From assembly GCA_964561825.1 (NCBI GenBank), contig CAZLSB010000004.1, forward strand, positions 1 through 44,200: a stretch of 44,200 nt of DNA, given 5' to 3'. The stretch is from JADKFD01 sp964561825 (lineage in GTDB: Bacteria > Pseudomonadota > Gammaproteobacteria > Xanthomonadales > SZUA-5). Numbering within the stretch: position 1 is the first letter of the stretch; each line of letters starts with the position of its first letter. Below, one piece after another: positions 25,403 through 34,221 of this stretch. Below the pieces are notes generated by a model. That model did no database searches, was not told the origin of the DNA, and saw only the letters and a program-made list of their open reading frames with translations. A program made the translations under genes and the position numbers.

Positions 25403-25550
25403 AGGCTTTTGTGCCACTAACCAAGTCCCGCAGCTGCACAGACAATAAGCTCGCGCGCCCCAGCGCCCTGTCGCTAGCCGCGCCTTTGTTTTTTTGCCGG
25501 GAAGGCCGCACGCCTGCAGCCATCGTCGCACTTCGTCGGAGTTCATCACC

Positions 25551-28500
25551 ATGACCCTCGCTGAGATCGCTCTCAAACGCCCGATCACCACAATCATGCT
25601 GTTTGTCAGCTGCGTGGTGTTTGGGCTGCTCAGCGCGCGCCTGTTGAAGCTGGAGTTTTTTCCGGAACTGGATGCGCCATTCATCTTTGTCAGCGTGCCC
25701 TATCCAGGTGCGACGCCCAAAGAAGTGGAACGTGAGATCGTGCGGCCGCTGGAAGAATCCTTGGCGACGATTTCCGGCATCGACAATATGTACACCACTG
25801 CCGACGAAAATGGCGCCAGCTTCTTCTTGGTGTTTGACTGGAATCGCAACATTAAGGTCAAGCTGTCGGAAGTTCGCGAAAAGGTTGACGCGGCGCGTGG
25901 TGAGCTGCCCAGTGATGTGCAGCGCATCCAGGTATTGAAGTTCTCAACTAACGATGAAGCGGTGCTGCAGATACGCTTGTCGAGCACTACGGGCAATTTG
26001 CTCGACGCTTACGATCTGCTGGAACGGCGCATCAAACGTCCATTGGAACGCATCCCCGGTGTGGCCTCAGTTGAATTATCCGGTGTGCAGCCCAACGAGG
26101 TGCGCATCGATTTGTTACCAGAGCGCATCGCTGCTCACAATGTCGATCTGAATGCCTTGTCAGCGCGACTGTCAGCGGCCAATTTTTCAACCTCCGCCGG
26201 TTTAATCCACGACGGCGAACATCGTTATCGCGTACAGCCGATCGGTGAAATCCGTACGATTGAGGAATATGGCAATTTAGTCATTGGCGAAGCGGGACTG
26301 CGTCTGCGTGATGTTGCAGAGATTCGTTTTGCGCAACGCAAAATAGATTTTCGTCGCATTCTCAATGGTAATTACGCCGTCGGCGTCGATGTACGCCGCG
26401 AGCGCGGTGCCAATCTGGTGGAAGTATGCGATCGCGTATTGGCTGAAGTGCGCAAAATTGAAGCAAGTGGCGCGCTCGCTGGCATTGAGTTGTACATGAT
26501 TGGTAATCAGGGCGAAAGTGTGACCTCGTCGTTGGGGGCACTGTCGAAATCTGGCATCGAAGGCATGCTGTTTTCGGTGCTGATTTTGTATTTCTTCTTG
26601 CGCCATTGGCCAAGCACTTTGATGGTGTCCTTGTCGGTGCCGATCTGTATTGCCATTAGCCTGGGCGCGATGTATTTCCTCGGTTTGACGCTCAATGTGC
26701 TGACCATGATGGGTTTGCTGCTCGGCATCGGCATGTTGGTCGATAACGCGGTGGTGGTGACCGAGAGCATTTTTCAGCAACGCGAAAAGAATCCAGATGA
26801 CAAAATAGGCACGGCGATCGAAGGCACGCGCATGGTGCAGTTGGCCGTCAGCGCCGGCACGCTCACCAGCATCATTGTTTTCTTGCCGAATGTGTTCGGT
26901 GGCACCACCCAGGTAGGCGTGTTTTTGTACTACGTGGCGATGCCGATGTCGGTGGCGCTGCTGGCATCGTGGTTTGTTGCGGTGACCATTATCCCGATGC
27001 TCGCAGCGCGCATTCCGCCGCCAAAATTGGCCCAGGTACGCATCGTCGAGCGTTGGAAGGACCAGTATGAGAGGTTATTGCGCTGGTCGCTGACGCACCG
27101 CGGTTGGTCAATTGTTGGGGTACTGTTGATTCTTGCCAGTGTTGCGATCCCGGCCAGTTTTGTGAAAACCGATTTTTTTGGTGGTGATGCCGATCGGGAT
27201 TTTGCCATCGGTTATGAGTTGAATGGCCGCTATCGACTGGAGCAGATGGAAAAAGCGGCGCGTGAGGTCGAAGCCTTCCTGATAAAACACAAGGAAGAGT
27301 TCGAAATCGAATCGGTGTACAGCTGGATGTCTGAAAGTGATGGTGGCATGCAGACACGCCTGCAATTGCTTAAGGGCGATGCAGCGCAAAAACCCGTTGA
27401 AGAAATTAAACAAGCGGTCCGAGAAGGGTTGCCGAAGTTGGCGATTGGCAAACCCGTGGTTGATATGCGTTTTGGCCCAGGCGGCGGCAATGCCGGCGGT
27501 GGTGCAGAGACCCAGTCGCTCAATATTAGTATCACCGGTGATTCAACCGAAGTGCTAAATGATTTGGCCAAGGATGTCGCACGGCTATTAGGTCGCAACG
27601 CAGAATTTGCTGAAGTGCGGGTCGACAATGCTCAGCAGCAACAAGAGATTCAGTTGCGCATTGATCGTGATCGCGCCGCCAATTTGGGTTTTGATCCGGC
27701 GCAAGTGGGTCGATTGGTCCAGGTGGCCATGCGCGGCGTACCGTTGCGTGAATTCCGCATGGGTGATACCGAAGTGCCGGTCTGGTTGCGCTTCAAAGAT
27801 GCGGAATCGATGTCTTTGGATACTCTAAAAGAGGTGCGGGTGACCAAAGCAGACGGCCAATCGGTGCCTCTATCGACCTTAGTGACGGTGGACATGTCAC
27901 CCGGCGCCACCGCCATCAGTCGACAGAATCGCAAGACCAGCGCAAACGTGACTTTGGAACTCAAACCGAAAGGCGATATGGGCGCGGCTACCAAAGCGAT
28001 CGAAGCGGCGCTGACGACCTATCCCTTCCCGTCGGGCTACGGGTACAACATGGGGCAGCGTTTTGAGGAAGACGCCGATGCGGCCATTGAGATGTTGTTC
28101 TTATTGTTCTTGTCAGTCGTGCTGATCTACATGGTCATGGCGGCTTTGTTCGAGTCGCTGATCTATCCGCTGGCGATTCTGGTCTCAATCATTTACGCCG
28201 TGGTGGGTGTCTGGTGGACCTTCTTGATCTGGGACACCACGTTCTCCGTCATGGCGTTTATCGGCATCATGATTTTGACCGGTGTGGTCGTTAATAACGG
28301 CATCGTACTGGTCGAGCATGTGAATACCCTGCGGCGCATGGGTTACACGCGAGACGAAGCACTAGTGATGGGTGGCAAAGAGCGCCTACGGCCGATCTTG
28401 ATCACCACCGGCACGACTTTTCTAGGCCTGTTGCCGCTCTGCATCAGCGACGTAGGCATTGGCGGTGGTGGTCCCGCCTATTACCCGATGGCGCGCGCGA

Positions 28501-28661
28501 TTGCTGGCGGCTTGGTGTTTTCTACCGTGATCACGCTAGTGGTGCTGCCAACCATTTACGCTGTCTTGGAGGATGCTGGCGAGCGCGTGCGAGCCTCTTG
28601 GCGTCGCGCCGGTGGGGCAGGGCGGGTCGTTGCCGAGCCTGCAAGCAACCAGTCATCCTAG
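25551..28661 (+). CDS. RND efflux pump inner-membrane subunit 2 (HAE1-like)
   Basis: This 1036-residue RND pump subunit has normal family length. It begins MTLAEIALKRPITTIMLF at ATG 25551, preceded by GGAG; an open frame extends upstream to 25494 but lacks similarity. The fourth-span motif is GIGMLVDNAVVVTESIF (D398-N399) and the tenth-span motif GVVVNNGIVLVEHV (N915-N916), so the classic Asp-Asp-Lys relay is changed in both subunits. A glycine-rich run (RFGPGGGNAGGG) lies in the second periplasmic loop. It is separated by 148 bases from the first pump gene, a stretch in which I see no gene. The two pumps are clearly different in sequence, so they are not a recent duplication. Confidence 0.9.
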   Translation: MTLAEIALKRPITTIMLFVSCVVFGLLSARLLKLEFFPELDAPFIFVSVPYPGATPKEVEREIVRPLEESLATISGIDNMYTTADENGASFFLVFDWNRNIKVKLSEVREKVDAARGELPSDVQRIQVLKFSTNDEAVLQIRLSSTTGNLLDAYDLLERRIKRPLERIPGVASVELSGVQPNEVRIDLLPERIAAHNVDLNALSARLSAANFSTSAGLIHDGEHRYRVQPIGEIRTIEEYGNLVIGEAGLRLRDVAEIRFAQRKIDFRRILNGNYAVGVDVRRERGANLVEVCDRVLAEVRKIEASGALAGIELYMIGNQGESVTSSLGALSKSGIEGMLFSVLILYFFLRHWPSTLMVSLSVPICIAISLGAMYFLGLTLNVLTMMGLLLGIGMLVDNAVVVTESIFQQREKNPDDKIGTAIEGTRMVQLAVSAGTLTSIIVFLPNVFGGTTQVGVFLYYVAMPMSVALLASWFVAVTIIPMLAARIPPPKLAQVRIVERWKDQYERLLRWSLTHRGWSIVGVLLILASVAIPASFVKTDFFGGDADRDFAIGYELNGRYRLEQMEKAAREVEAFLIKHKEEFEIESVYSWMSESDGGMQTRLQLLKGDAAQKPVEEIKQAVREGLPKLAIGKPVVDMRFGPGGGNAGGGAETQSLNISITGDSTEVLNDLAKDVARLLGRNAEFAEVRVDNAQQQQEIQLRIDRDRAANLGFDPAQVGRLVQVAMRGVPLREFRMGDTEVPVWLRFKDAESMSLDTLKEVRVTKADGQSVPLSTLVTVDMSPGATAISRQNRKTSANVTLELKPKGDMGAATKAIEAALTTYPFPSGYGYNMGQRFEEDADAAIEMLFLLFLSVVLIYMVMAALFESLIYPLAILVSIIYAVVGVWWTFLIWDTTFSVMAFIGIMILTGVVVNNGIVLVEHVNTLRRMGYTRDEALVMGGKERLRPILITTGTTFLGLLPLCISDVGIGGGGPAYYPMARAIAGGLVFSTVITLVVLPTIYAVLEDAGERVRASWRRAGGAGRVVAEPASNQSS

Positions 28662-28680
28662 GCGCGTGTGATCGCGTACC

Positions 28681-28704
28681 CCGTCCAACTGATGTTTCTA
28701 GGTT
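28681..28704 (-). repeat. Family B repeat, solo end
   Basis: On the minus strand this reads AACCTAGAAACATCAGTTGG and continues with ACGG. It matches the family B arm and the four bases after it at 6885-6908 with one mismatch in 24. No second arm was found nearby. It lies between the second RND pump and the YkvA-like gene. Confidence 0.7.
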
Positions 28705-28799
28705 AATATTTGGGCCTGTCCCTGAAGTGAAATTGACGGGCAATCTGCTACACCGATAGTCTCCCACCCTTGTCCCTGGCCACACGAAAGGAAATTGCG

Positions 28800-29366
28800 A
28801 TGCGTGTAGTGATCGATTTGTCCGAAGAAGATCTGGAACATTTCCGTGGCGCGATGCGTAGGGCCAAGGAAGCCGCACAACACCTGTCGCCGGAGGAGAT
28901 CACCGGCGCCGCGCAGAAATTGTTTGAAGACACTCAAGGCGTGCAAGTGCCGGAGTTTGTGTCCTCACGTATGAAGCGCTTGGGCACCCTGATAGGCATG
29001 GTGCACGACAAAAATTGGGGCATTACCGATGCCGAGCGGCACGAGATTTTGTCAGCGTTGACCTACTTTTCGGATCCGAACGATGCGATCCCTGACACCA
29101 TTCCGGTGCTCGGCTTCTTGGACGACGCGATCATGATCGAGTTGGTCGTTGAAGAATTGAAGCACGAGATCGACGCCTACGAAGATTTCTGCTCCTTCCG
29201 TGCGCAAACCATTGCCGATCAAGGTGAGGGGGCGGCCGATGGACTTGATCGCGACGATTGGCTGCAACAGCGCCAAGACGAGTTGCTTGATCGGATGCGT
29301 GGGCGGCGCTCGCGCGATGGCAGCTATGGCGATCGCGGCGGCTTCTCGCTGTTCTCCATCCGTTGA
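28800..29366 (+). CDS. YkvA/DUF1232-like protein
   Basis: This 188-residue protein of unknown function has a DUF1232-like core at about 75-125 (LTYFSDPNDAIPDTIPVLGF followed by LDDAIMIELVVEEL), with the conserved DxIPD and GFLDD elements. The N-terminus is charged and helical (LSEEDLEHFRGAMRRAKEAA). The C-terminus is Arg/Gly/Ser-rich (MRGRRSRDGSYGDRGG). AAGGAAA lies at good distance before ATG 28800. It seems to be a single-gene unit, with a terminator after it. No strong membrane segment is seen. Confidence 0.72.
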   Translation: MRVVIDLSEEDLEHFRGAMRRAKEAAQHLSPEEITGAAQKLFEDTQGVQVPEFVSSRMKRLGTLIGMVHDKNWGITDAERHEILSALTYFSDPNDAIPDTIPVLGFLDDAIMIELVVEELKHEIDAYEDFCSFRAQTIADQGEGAADGLDRDDWLQQRQDELLDRMRGRRSRDGSYGDRGGFSLFSIR

Positions 29367-29379
29367 TTTAGCTTGGAAC

Positions 29380-29403
29380 AGCAGCGGGGCAAGCTCCGCT
29401 GCT
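29380..29403. repeat. GCGGGGC/GCTCCGC hairpin
   Basis: AGCAGCGGGGC and GCTCCGCTGCT form an 11-base-pair stem, with one G-T pair, around AA. It lies 14 bases after the YkvA-like stop and is of the same type as the stems at 14972 and 19512. Confidence 0.45.
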
Positions 29404-29420
29404 CTGGTTAGCCAGGGCAA

Positions 29421-29450
29421 GCCGCCGCCGATGCATCGGTGGCGGGTTTT
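29421..29450 (+). terminator. Rho-independent terminator of the YkvA-like gene
   Basis: GCCGCCGCCGATGCATCGGT followed by GGCGGGTTTT makes a GC-rich stem that ends in four T residues, about 55 bases after the gene end. The gene beyond it is convergent. Confidence 0.6.
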
Positions 29451-29486
29451 CTGCCCTTTCGATTCGGAGCAGCGCTTCGCAAGCAA

Positions 29487-30329
29487 CTAGCGCGGGGTTT
29501 GCACGCGCTTGCTGTAACCGTAGAAGTTTTTCAACATCAGGTCTGCGCCAGCGTAGTCGGCTGCGCTGGCTTCGACAAATTGCGGCATGCCCAGTTCGTT
29601 GATCACTTCATACAGACTTTGGTCTTCGTGGAGTTTCAGTAAAGCCGCCTTAACCTTTGCTTTCACCTCGGCCGGAACATCGGGCGATGCTGAAACAGCG
29701 GGACCGGCAAATTCGCGCGTGGTGATGATCGGGATCAAATTGGGATATTCGTCCCGCAACCACGATGGCACCAACGCGGCGTCTGCTTCGCCGGCAAAAA
29801 CGATCTCGACCGTATCGCGCCATGAGGTTGCGATAGAGCTTAGGATCGGCTGTTGCATCGGATTTGGAAAGTACTCCAACAACAACGCAAAGCCCAAATT
29901 CGGCGCTGGCATGGTCACTAAGCTGCGCGCGACGAAGGCTTGCACATTGCCTTCGCCCACATCATCTTGGGTCAGCAGCGAGTAACTCGATGGGGTCGCC
30001 GACTTGACCAAGGGCTCGTACTTGTAACGTTGAATTCGAAAATCAGTGAAATGCGCTTCGTCAAACACGAAGTGCAAGTCCTTACGATTGCGCATGTCGT
30101 TCCAGTAGAACGCATAGTTTCGCGCCACCACCAACTTGAAGGTCTCACCGGTCGCTTGATCAAGGTACTTGATCAACGGCTCGTAGAGTTCACGCGCGCG
30201 GGTAGGTGTGTAAGTTGGCTCTACGGAAAAGTTGTATTCAGCGGCGCTGCTCAAATTTGAAGCGGATAAACCTGCAAACGCCAACCCGAGAGTCAGCGCT
30301 TGGAATGGTTTTGCAAAGCCCTTCACCAT
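29487..30329 (-). CDS. PhnD-type periplasmic substrate-binding protein
   Basis: This 280-residue protein has a signal peptide (MVKGFAKPFQALTLGLAFAG) and the type-2 periplasmic binding fold of the PhnD/SsuA/transferrin group, whose members bind phosphonates, phosphate or other oxyanions. Segments include PTYTPTRARELYEPLIKYLD, FVFDEAHFTDFRIQRY, SIATSWRDTVEIVFAGEADA and AKVKAALLKLHEDQSLYEVI. The ATG at 30329 has GGGGGAGA eight bases upstream; a TTG six bases earlier is less likely. No permease or ATPase gene is adjacent, so it is an orphan. The ligand cannot be told. It could serve a distant transporter or a signalling role. Confidence 0.78.
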   Translation of the reverse strand: MVKGFAKPFQALTLGLAFAGLSASNLSSAAEYNFSVEPTYTPTRARELYEPLIKYLDQATGETFKLVVARNYAFYWNDMRNRKDLHFVFDEAHFTDFRIQRYKYEPLVKSATPSSYSLLTQDDVGEGNVQAFVARSLVTMPAPNLGFALLLEYFPNPMQQPILSSIATSWRDTVEIVFAGEADAALVPSWLRDEYPNLIPIITTREFAGPAVSASPDVPAEVKAKVKAALLKLHEDQSLYEVINELGMPQFVEASAADYAGADLMLKNFYGYSKRVQTPR

Positions 30330-30378
30330 GGTCAATCTCCCCCCTCGAACTCAACAGCGGTCATACCATTTTCGTTAA

Positions 30379-31221
30379 CTAAACGCTATGCGCCATCTGG
30401 GGGACATAGCCTTTGTTCAGCATTGTTTCGCTAATCGTTTCACTGACGTCGCCTTCAATCACAAAATCTGCGTGCCGCTCCTGCGTCGAAACCGTCAGGC
30501 GCGTTCCTGCTACGGCCGCTTCCATCAGCACAGCCAGAGCCGTGCGGCTACTCGGATCGATAAGCACCAGTGTGCCGAGCTTTTGTGCATGTCCGACTAG
30601 GCCCAGTTCATCACCGGCGCCCACTGACAAATCACCGCCCACCTGCGATAGACGGGTCAAACGTCGCTTGCTGCGCCCAAGGTAGTGAATGCGCGCGACC
30701 ACTTCCTGGCCGGGAAAACAGCCTTTGCGCAATGAGTAAGCCTGCAAGCGCTCAAGCGCCAACATCTGCGGCAAAAATAGTTCACTGCTGGCCGCGACAA
30801 TCCACGGAATACCGAGTTCAGCTTGCTGCGACCATAAATTTGGCGCAAGCGCAGACGCCGCGCCAGCTTCCACAGACCAGCTAAAAGCCGCACATCGGTA
30901 GGCAGCCGCGAGCGGATCAACGGTGGCGACAATCGCGACCTCAGAAGAAGCTAAGCTGCAGCGTGAGCGCAACCGATAGCGCTGCAAGCGGCTCAGCACG
31001 CCATCGGCAAGCTCGGCTGGCAATAACAAGCGCCATTGTTCTGCGGACGCGTGGGCGAGCATCATCAGCGCCTGCACACGTCCGTCGGGCACGCAAAAAC
31101 ACGCATATCCCCAGTGCGCCGGTGCAATGGCCTTGACGTCGGCCGCAAGCTGCCCGTGCAGGAATGTTTGCGCTTCCGGCCCTTCGACAATAATTTCAGC
31201 GAAACTTGGCGGAGTCATCAT
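30379..31221 (-). CDS. ygfZ: Folate-binding YgfZ-family protein
   Basis: This 280-residue cytoplasmic protein of the YgfZ/GcvT-like group assists iron-sulfur cluster assembly or repair, using tetrahydrofolate. The signature KGCFPGQEVVARIHYLGRSK is complete, including the reactive cysteine. N-terminal TFLHGQLAADV and the FCVPDGRVQALMML segment match the folate-binding half. Start at the ATG pair 31221/31218 (MMTPPSFAEIIVEG); an upstream extension overlaps the next gene's leader. It is divergent from the SDHAF4-like gene and the sdh operon, whose product SdhB carries three clusters, so a functional link is plausible. Confidence 0.87.
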   Translation of the reverse strand: MMTPPSFAEIIVEGPEAQTFLHGQLAADVKAIAPAHWGYACFCVPDGRVQALMMLAHASAEQWRLLLPAELADGVLSRLQRYRLRSRCSLASSEVAIVATVDPLAAAYRCAAFSWSVEAGAASALAPNLWSQQAELGIPWIVAASSELFLPQMLALERLQAYSLRKGCFPGQEVVARIHYLGRSKRRLTRLSQVGGDLSVGAGDELGLVGHAQKLGTLVLIDPSSRTALAVLMEAAVAGTRLTVSTQERHADFVIEGDVSETISETMLNKGYVPQMAHSV

Positions 31222-31262
31222 CAGGCGCAGTCTAGTGTGTGCAGCATTGCAGGAGCATATCG

Positions 31263-31493
31263 ATGTCGACAAGAATTACTTCATTGCCAGTTGATGAAAT
31301 TTTAACCATGTCTGAGCCGCCGGCGACGTCGGACTTGTCCGCGTCATCGGACTTGCCCGCGTCATCGGCGTTGCCCGCGGCATCGACGTTGCCCGCGGCA
31401 TCGACGTTGCCCGTGGAAATCGGCGGCCGCAAAGGGCCAGAACCCACGCGCTATGGCGATTGGGAAAAAAATGGGCGCTGCATTGATTTCTGA
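31263..31493 (+). CDS. SDHAF4-like (DUF1674) succinate dehydrogenase assembly factor
   Basis: This 76-residue protein ends in EIGGRKGPEPTRYGDWEKNG followed by RCIDF. This is the conserved tail of the DUF1674/SDHAF4 family, which in eukaryotes chaperones flavinylated SdhA. The tail covers residues 52-76. Before it lies a low-complexity stretch of five six-residue units of the type S-S-x-L-P-A, encoded by 18-base tandem repeats. AGGAG lies seven bases before ATG 31263, a very good ribosome site. ATG 31308 is a poorer alternative. It is followed after 146 bases by sdhC, so it probably acts on the SdhA encoded here. SdhE, another SdhA factor, lies at the other end of the same cluster. Confidence 0.82.
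   Translation: MSTRITSLPVDEILTMSEPPATSDLSASSDLPASSALPAASTLPAASTLPVEIGGRKGPEPTRYGDWEKNGRCIDF
31325..31414 (+). repeat. Five 18-base tandem repeats in the SDHAF4-like gene
   Basis: Units begin at 31325, 31343, 31361, 31379 and 31397. The last two are identical except for the final base (GGCATCGACGTTGCCCGC), and the earlier ones differ by a few bases. They keep frame, so they code for repeated SSxLPA blocks. Copy number may vary between strains. Confidence 0.9.
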
Positions 31494-31639
31494 GATCCGG
31501 GAACAACTCGTCTGCCGAGATTTCTTTCGAGCCACATGGGTTGCCGGGGCTGCGTACGCTTAACGCAGCTGTTATCTTTCGGCAGCTTCCTGGGGCGGCC
31601 TATTTTGGCCGCTCCACCGACCGCAACTGGGGACTCAAC

Positions 31640-32020
31640 ATGGCCACGCGAGCGCGTCCGCTATCGCCGCATCTGCAGGTCTACCGACCGCAACTGACAT
31701 CGCTGCTTTCGATCATTCACCGAGCCACTGGCGTGGCACTCAGCGCCGCCGCACTAGGGCTGGTGTGGGGCGTGGTTGCGTTGGCGACCGGACAGCAAGC
31801 GTTTGCGACGTTTACCGACTTGGCCAACGGTTTCATCGGTCGTCTTGTTTGTGCCGGTTTTGTATTTTGCTTGATGTACCACTGGCTCAATGGTTTACGC
31901 CATTTGGCGTGGGATACCGGTTGGGGTCTGGAGATCAAACGCGCTTACGCGACCGGCTGGGTGGTTGTGGTGTTGGCGCCCACGCTAACCGCGTTGTTGC
32001 TGTGGCTGCTGTGGGCCTGA
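31640..32020 (+). CDS. sdhC: Succinate dehydrogenase cytochrome b556 subunit
   Basis: This 126-residue inner-membrane anchor of complex II has three spans. RPLSPHLQVYRPQ precedes the first, SLLSIIHRATGV carries the Ser and Arg of the quinone site, and YHWLNGLRHLAWD carries the haem-ligand histidine. GGGGA lies before ATG 31640; an open frame upstream lacks similarity. sdhD follows after ten bases. Confidence 0.93.
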   Translation: MATRARPLSPHLQVYRPQLTSLLSIIHRATGVALSAAALGLVWGVVALATGQQAFATFTDLANGFIGRLVCAGFVFCLMYHWLNGLRHLAWDTGWGLEIKRAYATGWVVVVLAPTLTALLLWLLWA

Positions 32021-32030
32021 GGAGGGCAAC

Positions 32031-32426
32031 ATGAGCGCATTTCGTACGCCGTTAAAAATCGTTCATGGTCTGGGCTCAGCGCGGGAGGGCGCCAATCATT
32101 GGTGGATGCAGCGCGTCACCGCAATGGCCTTGGCACCGCTGAGCGTTTGGTTCTTGTGGTTTGCGATTGCCAATAAAGGCGGTGATTACGCAGCGCTGAG
32201 TTCAGCGGTGGGGCAACCGTTGAATGCCGTGTTGCTACTGGCGTTTATTTGGGCTTTGTTTCACCACGCCTATTTGGGTTTGCAGGTGGTCATTGAAGAT
32301 TACGTACATCCACGCGCTTTGGAGATCACCTTGATGGTGCTGATCCGTTTTGGCGCGATTTTGGCTGTCCTATCGTCCAGCATCGCAATCCTGCGACTGG
32401 TTTTTATCGCGGTTGAGCGCACATGA
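32031..32426 (+). CDS. sdhD: Succinate dehydrogenase membrane anchor subunit
   Basis: This 131-residue membrane subunit has three spans and pairs with SdhC to hold haem b and bind ubiquinone. FHHAYLGLQVVIEDYVH carries the haem-side histidine and the quinone-site tyrosine, as in other SdhD. The N-terminal GLGSAREGANHWWMQRVTA is typical. GAGG lies before ATG 32031. Its stop overlaps the sdhA start (ATGA). Confidence 0.93.
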   Translation: MSAFRTPLKIVHGLGSAREGANHWWMQRVTAMALAPLSVWFLWFAIANKGGDYAALSSAVGQPLNAVLLLAFIWALFHHAYLGLQVVIEDYVHPRALEITLMVLIRFGAILAVLSSSIAILRLVFIAVERT

Positions 32427-34213
32427 CCGAAGCCTACAAGATCACTCACCACAACTACGACGTCATTGTCGTCGGCGCTGGCGGCGCGGGACTGCGCGCC
32501 ACTATGGGCATGGCCGCTAAGGGTTTAGCCACCGCTTGCATTACCAAGGTTTTCCCCACTCGCAGTCACACCGTTGCGGCGCAAGGTGGGATTAGCGCGG
32601 CCTTAGGCAATATGGGCGAAGACGACTGGCGCTTCCATTTTTACGACACCATCAAAGGCTCCGACTGGCTCGGTGACCAAGATGCAATCGAATATATGTG
32701 CAAGGAAGCCATTCCGGCCATTATCGAACTGGAACATTATGGTGTGCCATTTTCGCGCACCGAAGATGGACGGATTTACCAACGTCCATTTGGTGGTATG
32801 ACCACGCATTACGGTCAGGGCACGGCGCAGCGTACCTGCGCCGCCGCGGATCGCACGGGTCATGCAATATTGCACACCCTGTATCAACAGGCTTTGAAGT
32901 TTGACGCGCGTTTTTACGTCGAGTATTTCGCCCTTGATCTGATTATGGATGAGGATGGCACTTGCCGTGGCGTTATCGCCTGGGATTTGTCCGAAGGCAC
33001 GCTGCATATGTTCCACGCCCACTCGGTGGTCTTAGCCACCGGTGGATACGGCAGATCCTACTTCTCATGTACCTCAGCGCATACCTGCACCGGTGACGGG
33101 AACGGCATGGTGTTGCGTGCCGGTTTGCCTTTGCAGGATATGGAGTTCACTCAGTTTCATCCCACCGGCATTTACGGTGCGGGCTGTTTGATCACCGAAG
33201 GCGTGCGTGGCGAGGGCGGTTATTTGACCAACTCGAAGAACGAGCGCTTTATGGAGCGCTACGCTCCGAACGCCAAGGATCTCGCTTCGCGCGATGTGGT
33301 CAGCCGCGCGATGACTATCGAAATCCGTGAAGGTCGCGGCGTAGGCGCCGCCAATGACCATATTCACCTGCATTTGGAGCATCTCGGACCGGAAGTTATT
33401 CACGAACGGCTGCCGGGTATAGCGGAAACCGCGAGCATTTTTGCCGGCGTGGATGTCACGCGCGAACCCATTCCCGTTTTGCCGACGGTCCATTACAACA
33501 TGGGCGGCATTCAAACCAATGTGCACGGCGAAGTGGTGACCATCAAAAATGGCGATCCGGATTCCGTCGTGCCCGGTTTGTTCGCAATCGGCGAGGCCGC
33601 CTGTGTGTCGGTGCACGGCGCTAATCGGCTGGGATCTAATTCTCTGTTGGATTTGGTGGTGTTTGGGCGCGCTGCGGCCAATCGCGCCGCGCAGGTGATC
33701 AAACCTGCATCCGCGCACAAAAAACTACCCAGTTCCGCGTATGACAAAGCGCTCGGCAATTTTGATCGTTTACGTAACGCCAATGGCAGCACCCCAACCG
33801 CTGACATTCGCATGGCTATGCAAAAAGCGATGCAAAACCATGCCGCCGTGTTCCGCACTGGCGAGTCGCTGGAAGAAGGCTGCCGCAAAGTCAGCGACAT
33901 CAGCCGCAATTTCGACGATGTGCGGGTTTCCGACCGCTCATTGGTGTGGAACTCGGATTTGGTTGAAACATTGGAGCTACAAAATCTCCTCGGATGCGCA
34001 TTGGTATCAATCTATTCGGCCGAAAATCGCAAGGAAAGTCGCGGCGCACACGCGCGCGAAGATTATCCGAATCGAGACGATAACGAATGGCTCAAACACA
34101 CTTTGGCTTATGTTGATGAGCACAACAAAGTGAGTTTCGATTACCGACCGGTGCATTTGTATACGTTGACAGATGAAGTTGAAGCGGTGCCGCCCAAAGC
34201 ACGCACCTATTAA
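32423..34213 (+). CDS. sdhA: Succinate dehydrogenase flavoprotein subunit
   Basis: This 596-residue catalytic subunit oxidises succinate to fumarate with covalently bound FAD. VVGAGGAGLRATMGMAAKGL binds the ADP part. TRSHTVAAQGGISAALGN holds the flavin-linked histidine (about H49). Active-site and substrate segments are FGGMTTHYGQGTAQRTCAAA, FTQFHPTGIYGAGCL, EIREGRGVG and CVSVHGANRLGSNSLLDLVV. Length is standard. It is followed by a hairpin and sdhB. Confidence 0.97.
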   Translation: MTEAYKITHHNYDVIVVGAGGAGLRATMGMAAKGLATACITKVFPTRSHTVAAQGGISAALGNMGEDDWRFHFYDTIKGSDWLGDQDAIEYMCKEAIPAIIELEHYGVPFSRTEDGRIYQRPFGGMTTHYGQGTAQRTCAAADRTGHAILHTLYQQALKFDARFYVEYFALDLIMDEDGTCRGVIAWDLSEGTLHMFHAHSVVLATGGYGRSYFSCTSAHTCTGDGNGMVLRAGLPLQDMEFTQFHPTGIYGAGCLITEGVRGEGGYLTNSKNERFMERYAPNAKDLASRDVVSRAMTIEIREGRGVGAANDHIHLHLEHLGPEVIHERLPGIAETASIFAGVDVTREPIPVLPTVHYNMGGIQTNVHGEVVTIKNGDPDSVVPGLFAIGEAACVSVHGANRLGSNSLLDLVVFGRAAANRAAQVIKPASAHKKLPSSAYDKALGNFDRLRNANGSTPTADIRMAMQKAMQNHAAVFRTGESLEEGCRKVSDISRNFDDVRVSDRSLVWNSDLVETLELQNLLGCALVSIYSAENRKESRGAHAREDYPNRDDNEWLKHTLAYVDEHNKVSFDYRPVHLYTLTDEVEAVPPKARTY

Positions 34214-34221
34214 CATCAAAG

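Noticed and set aside
22097..28661. The two RND pump genes as a recent duplication
   Set aside because: Their protein sequences differ throughout, including length and relay residues, so any common origin is old.
31325..31414. Possible CRISPR-like repeat array
   Set aside because: The units are contiguous with no spacers, keep reading frame and encode part of a small protein.
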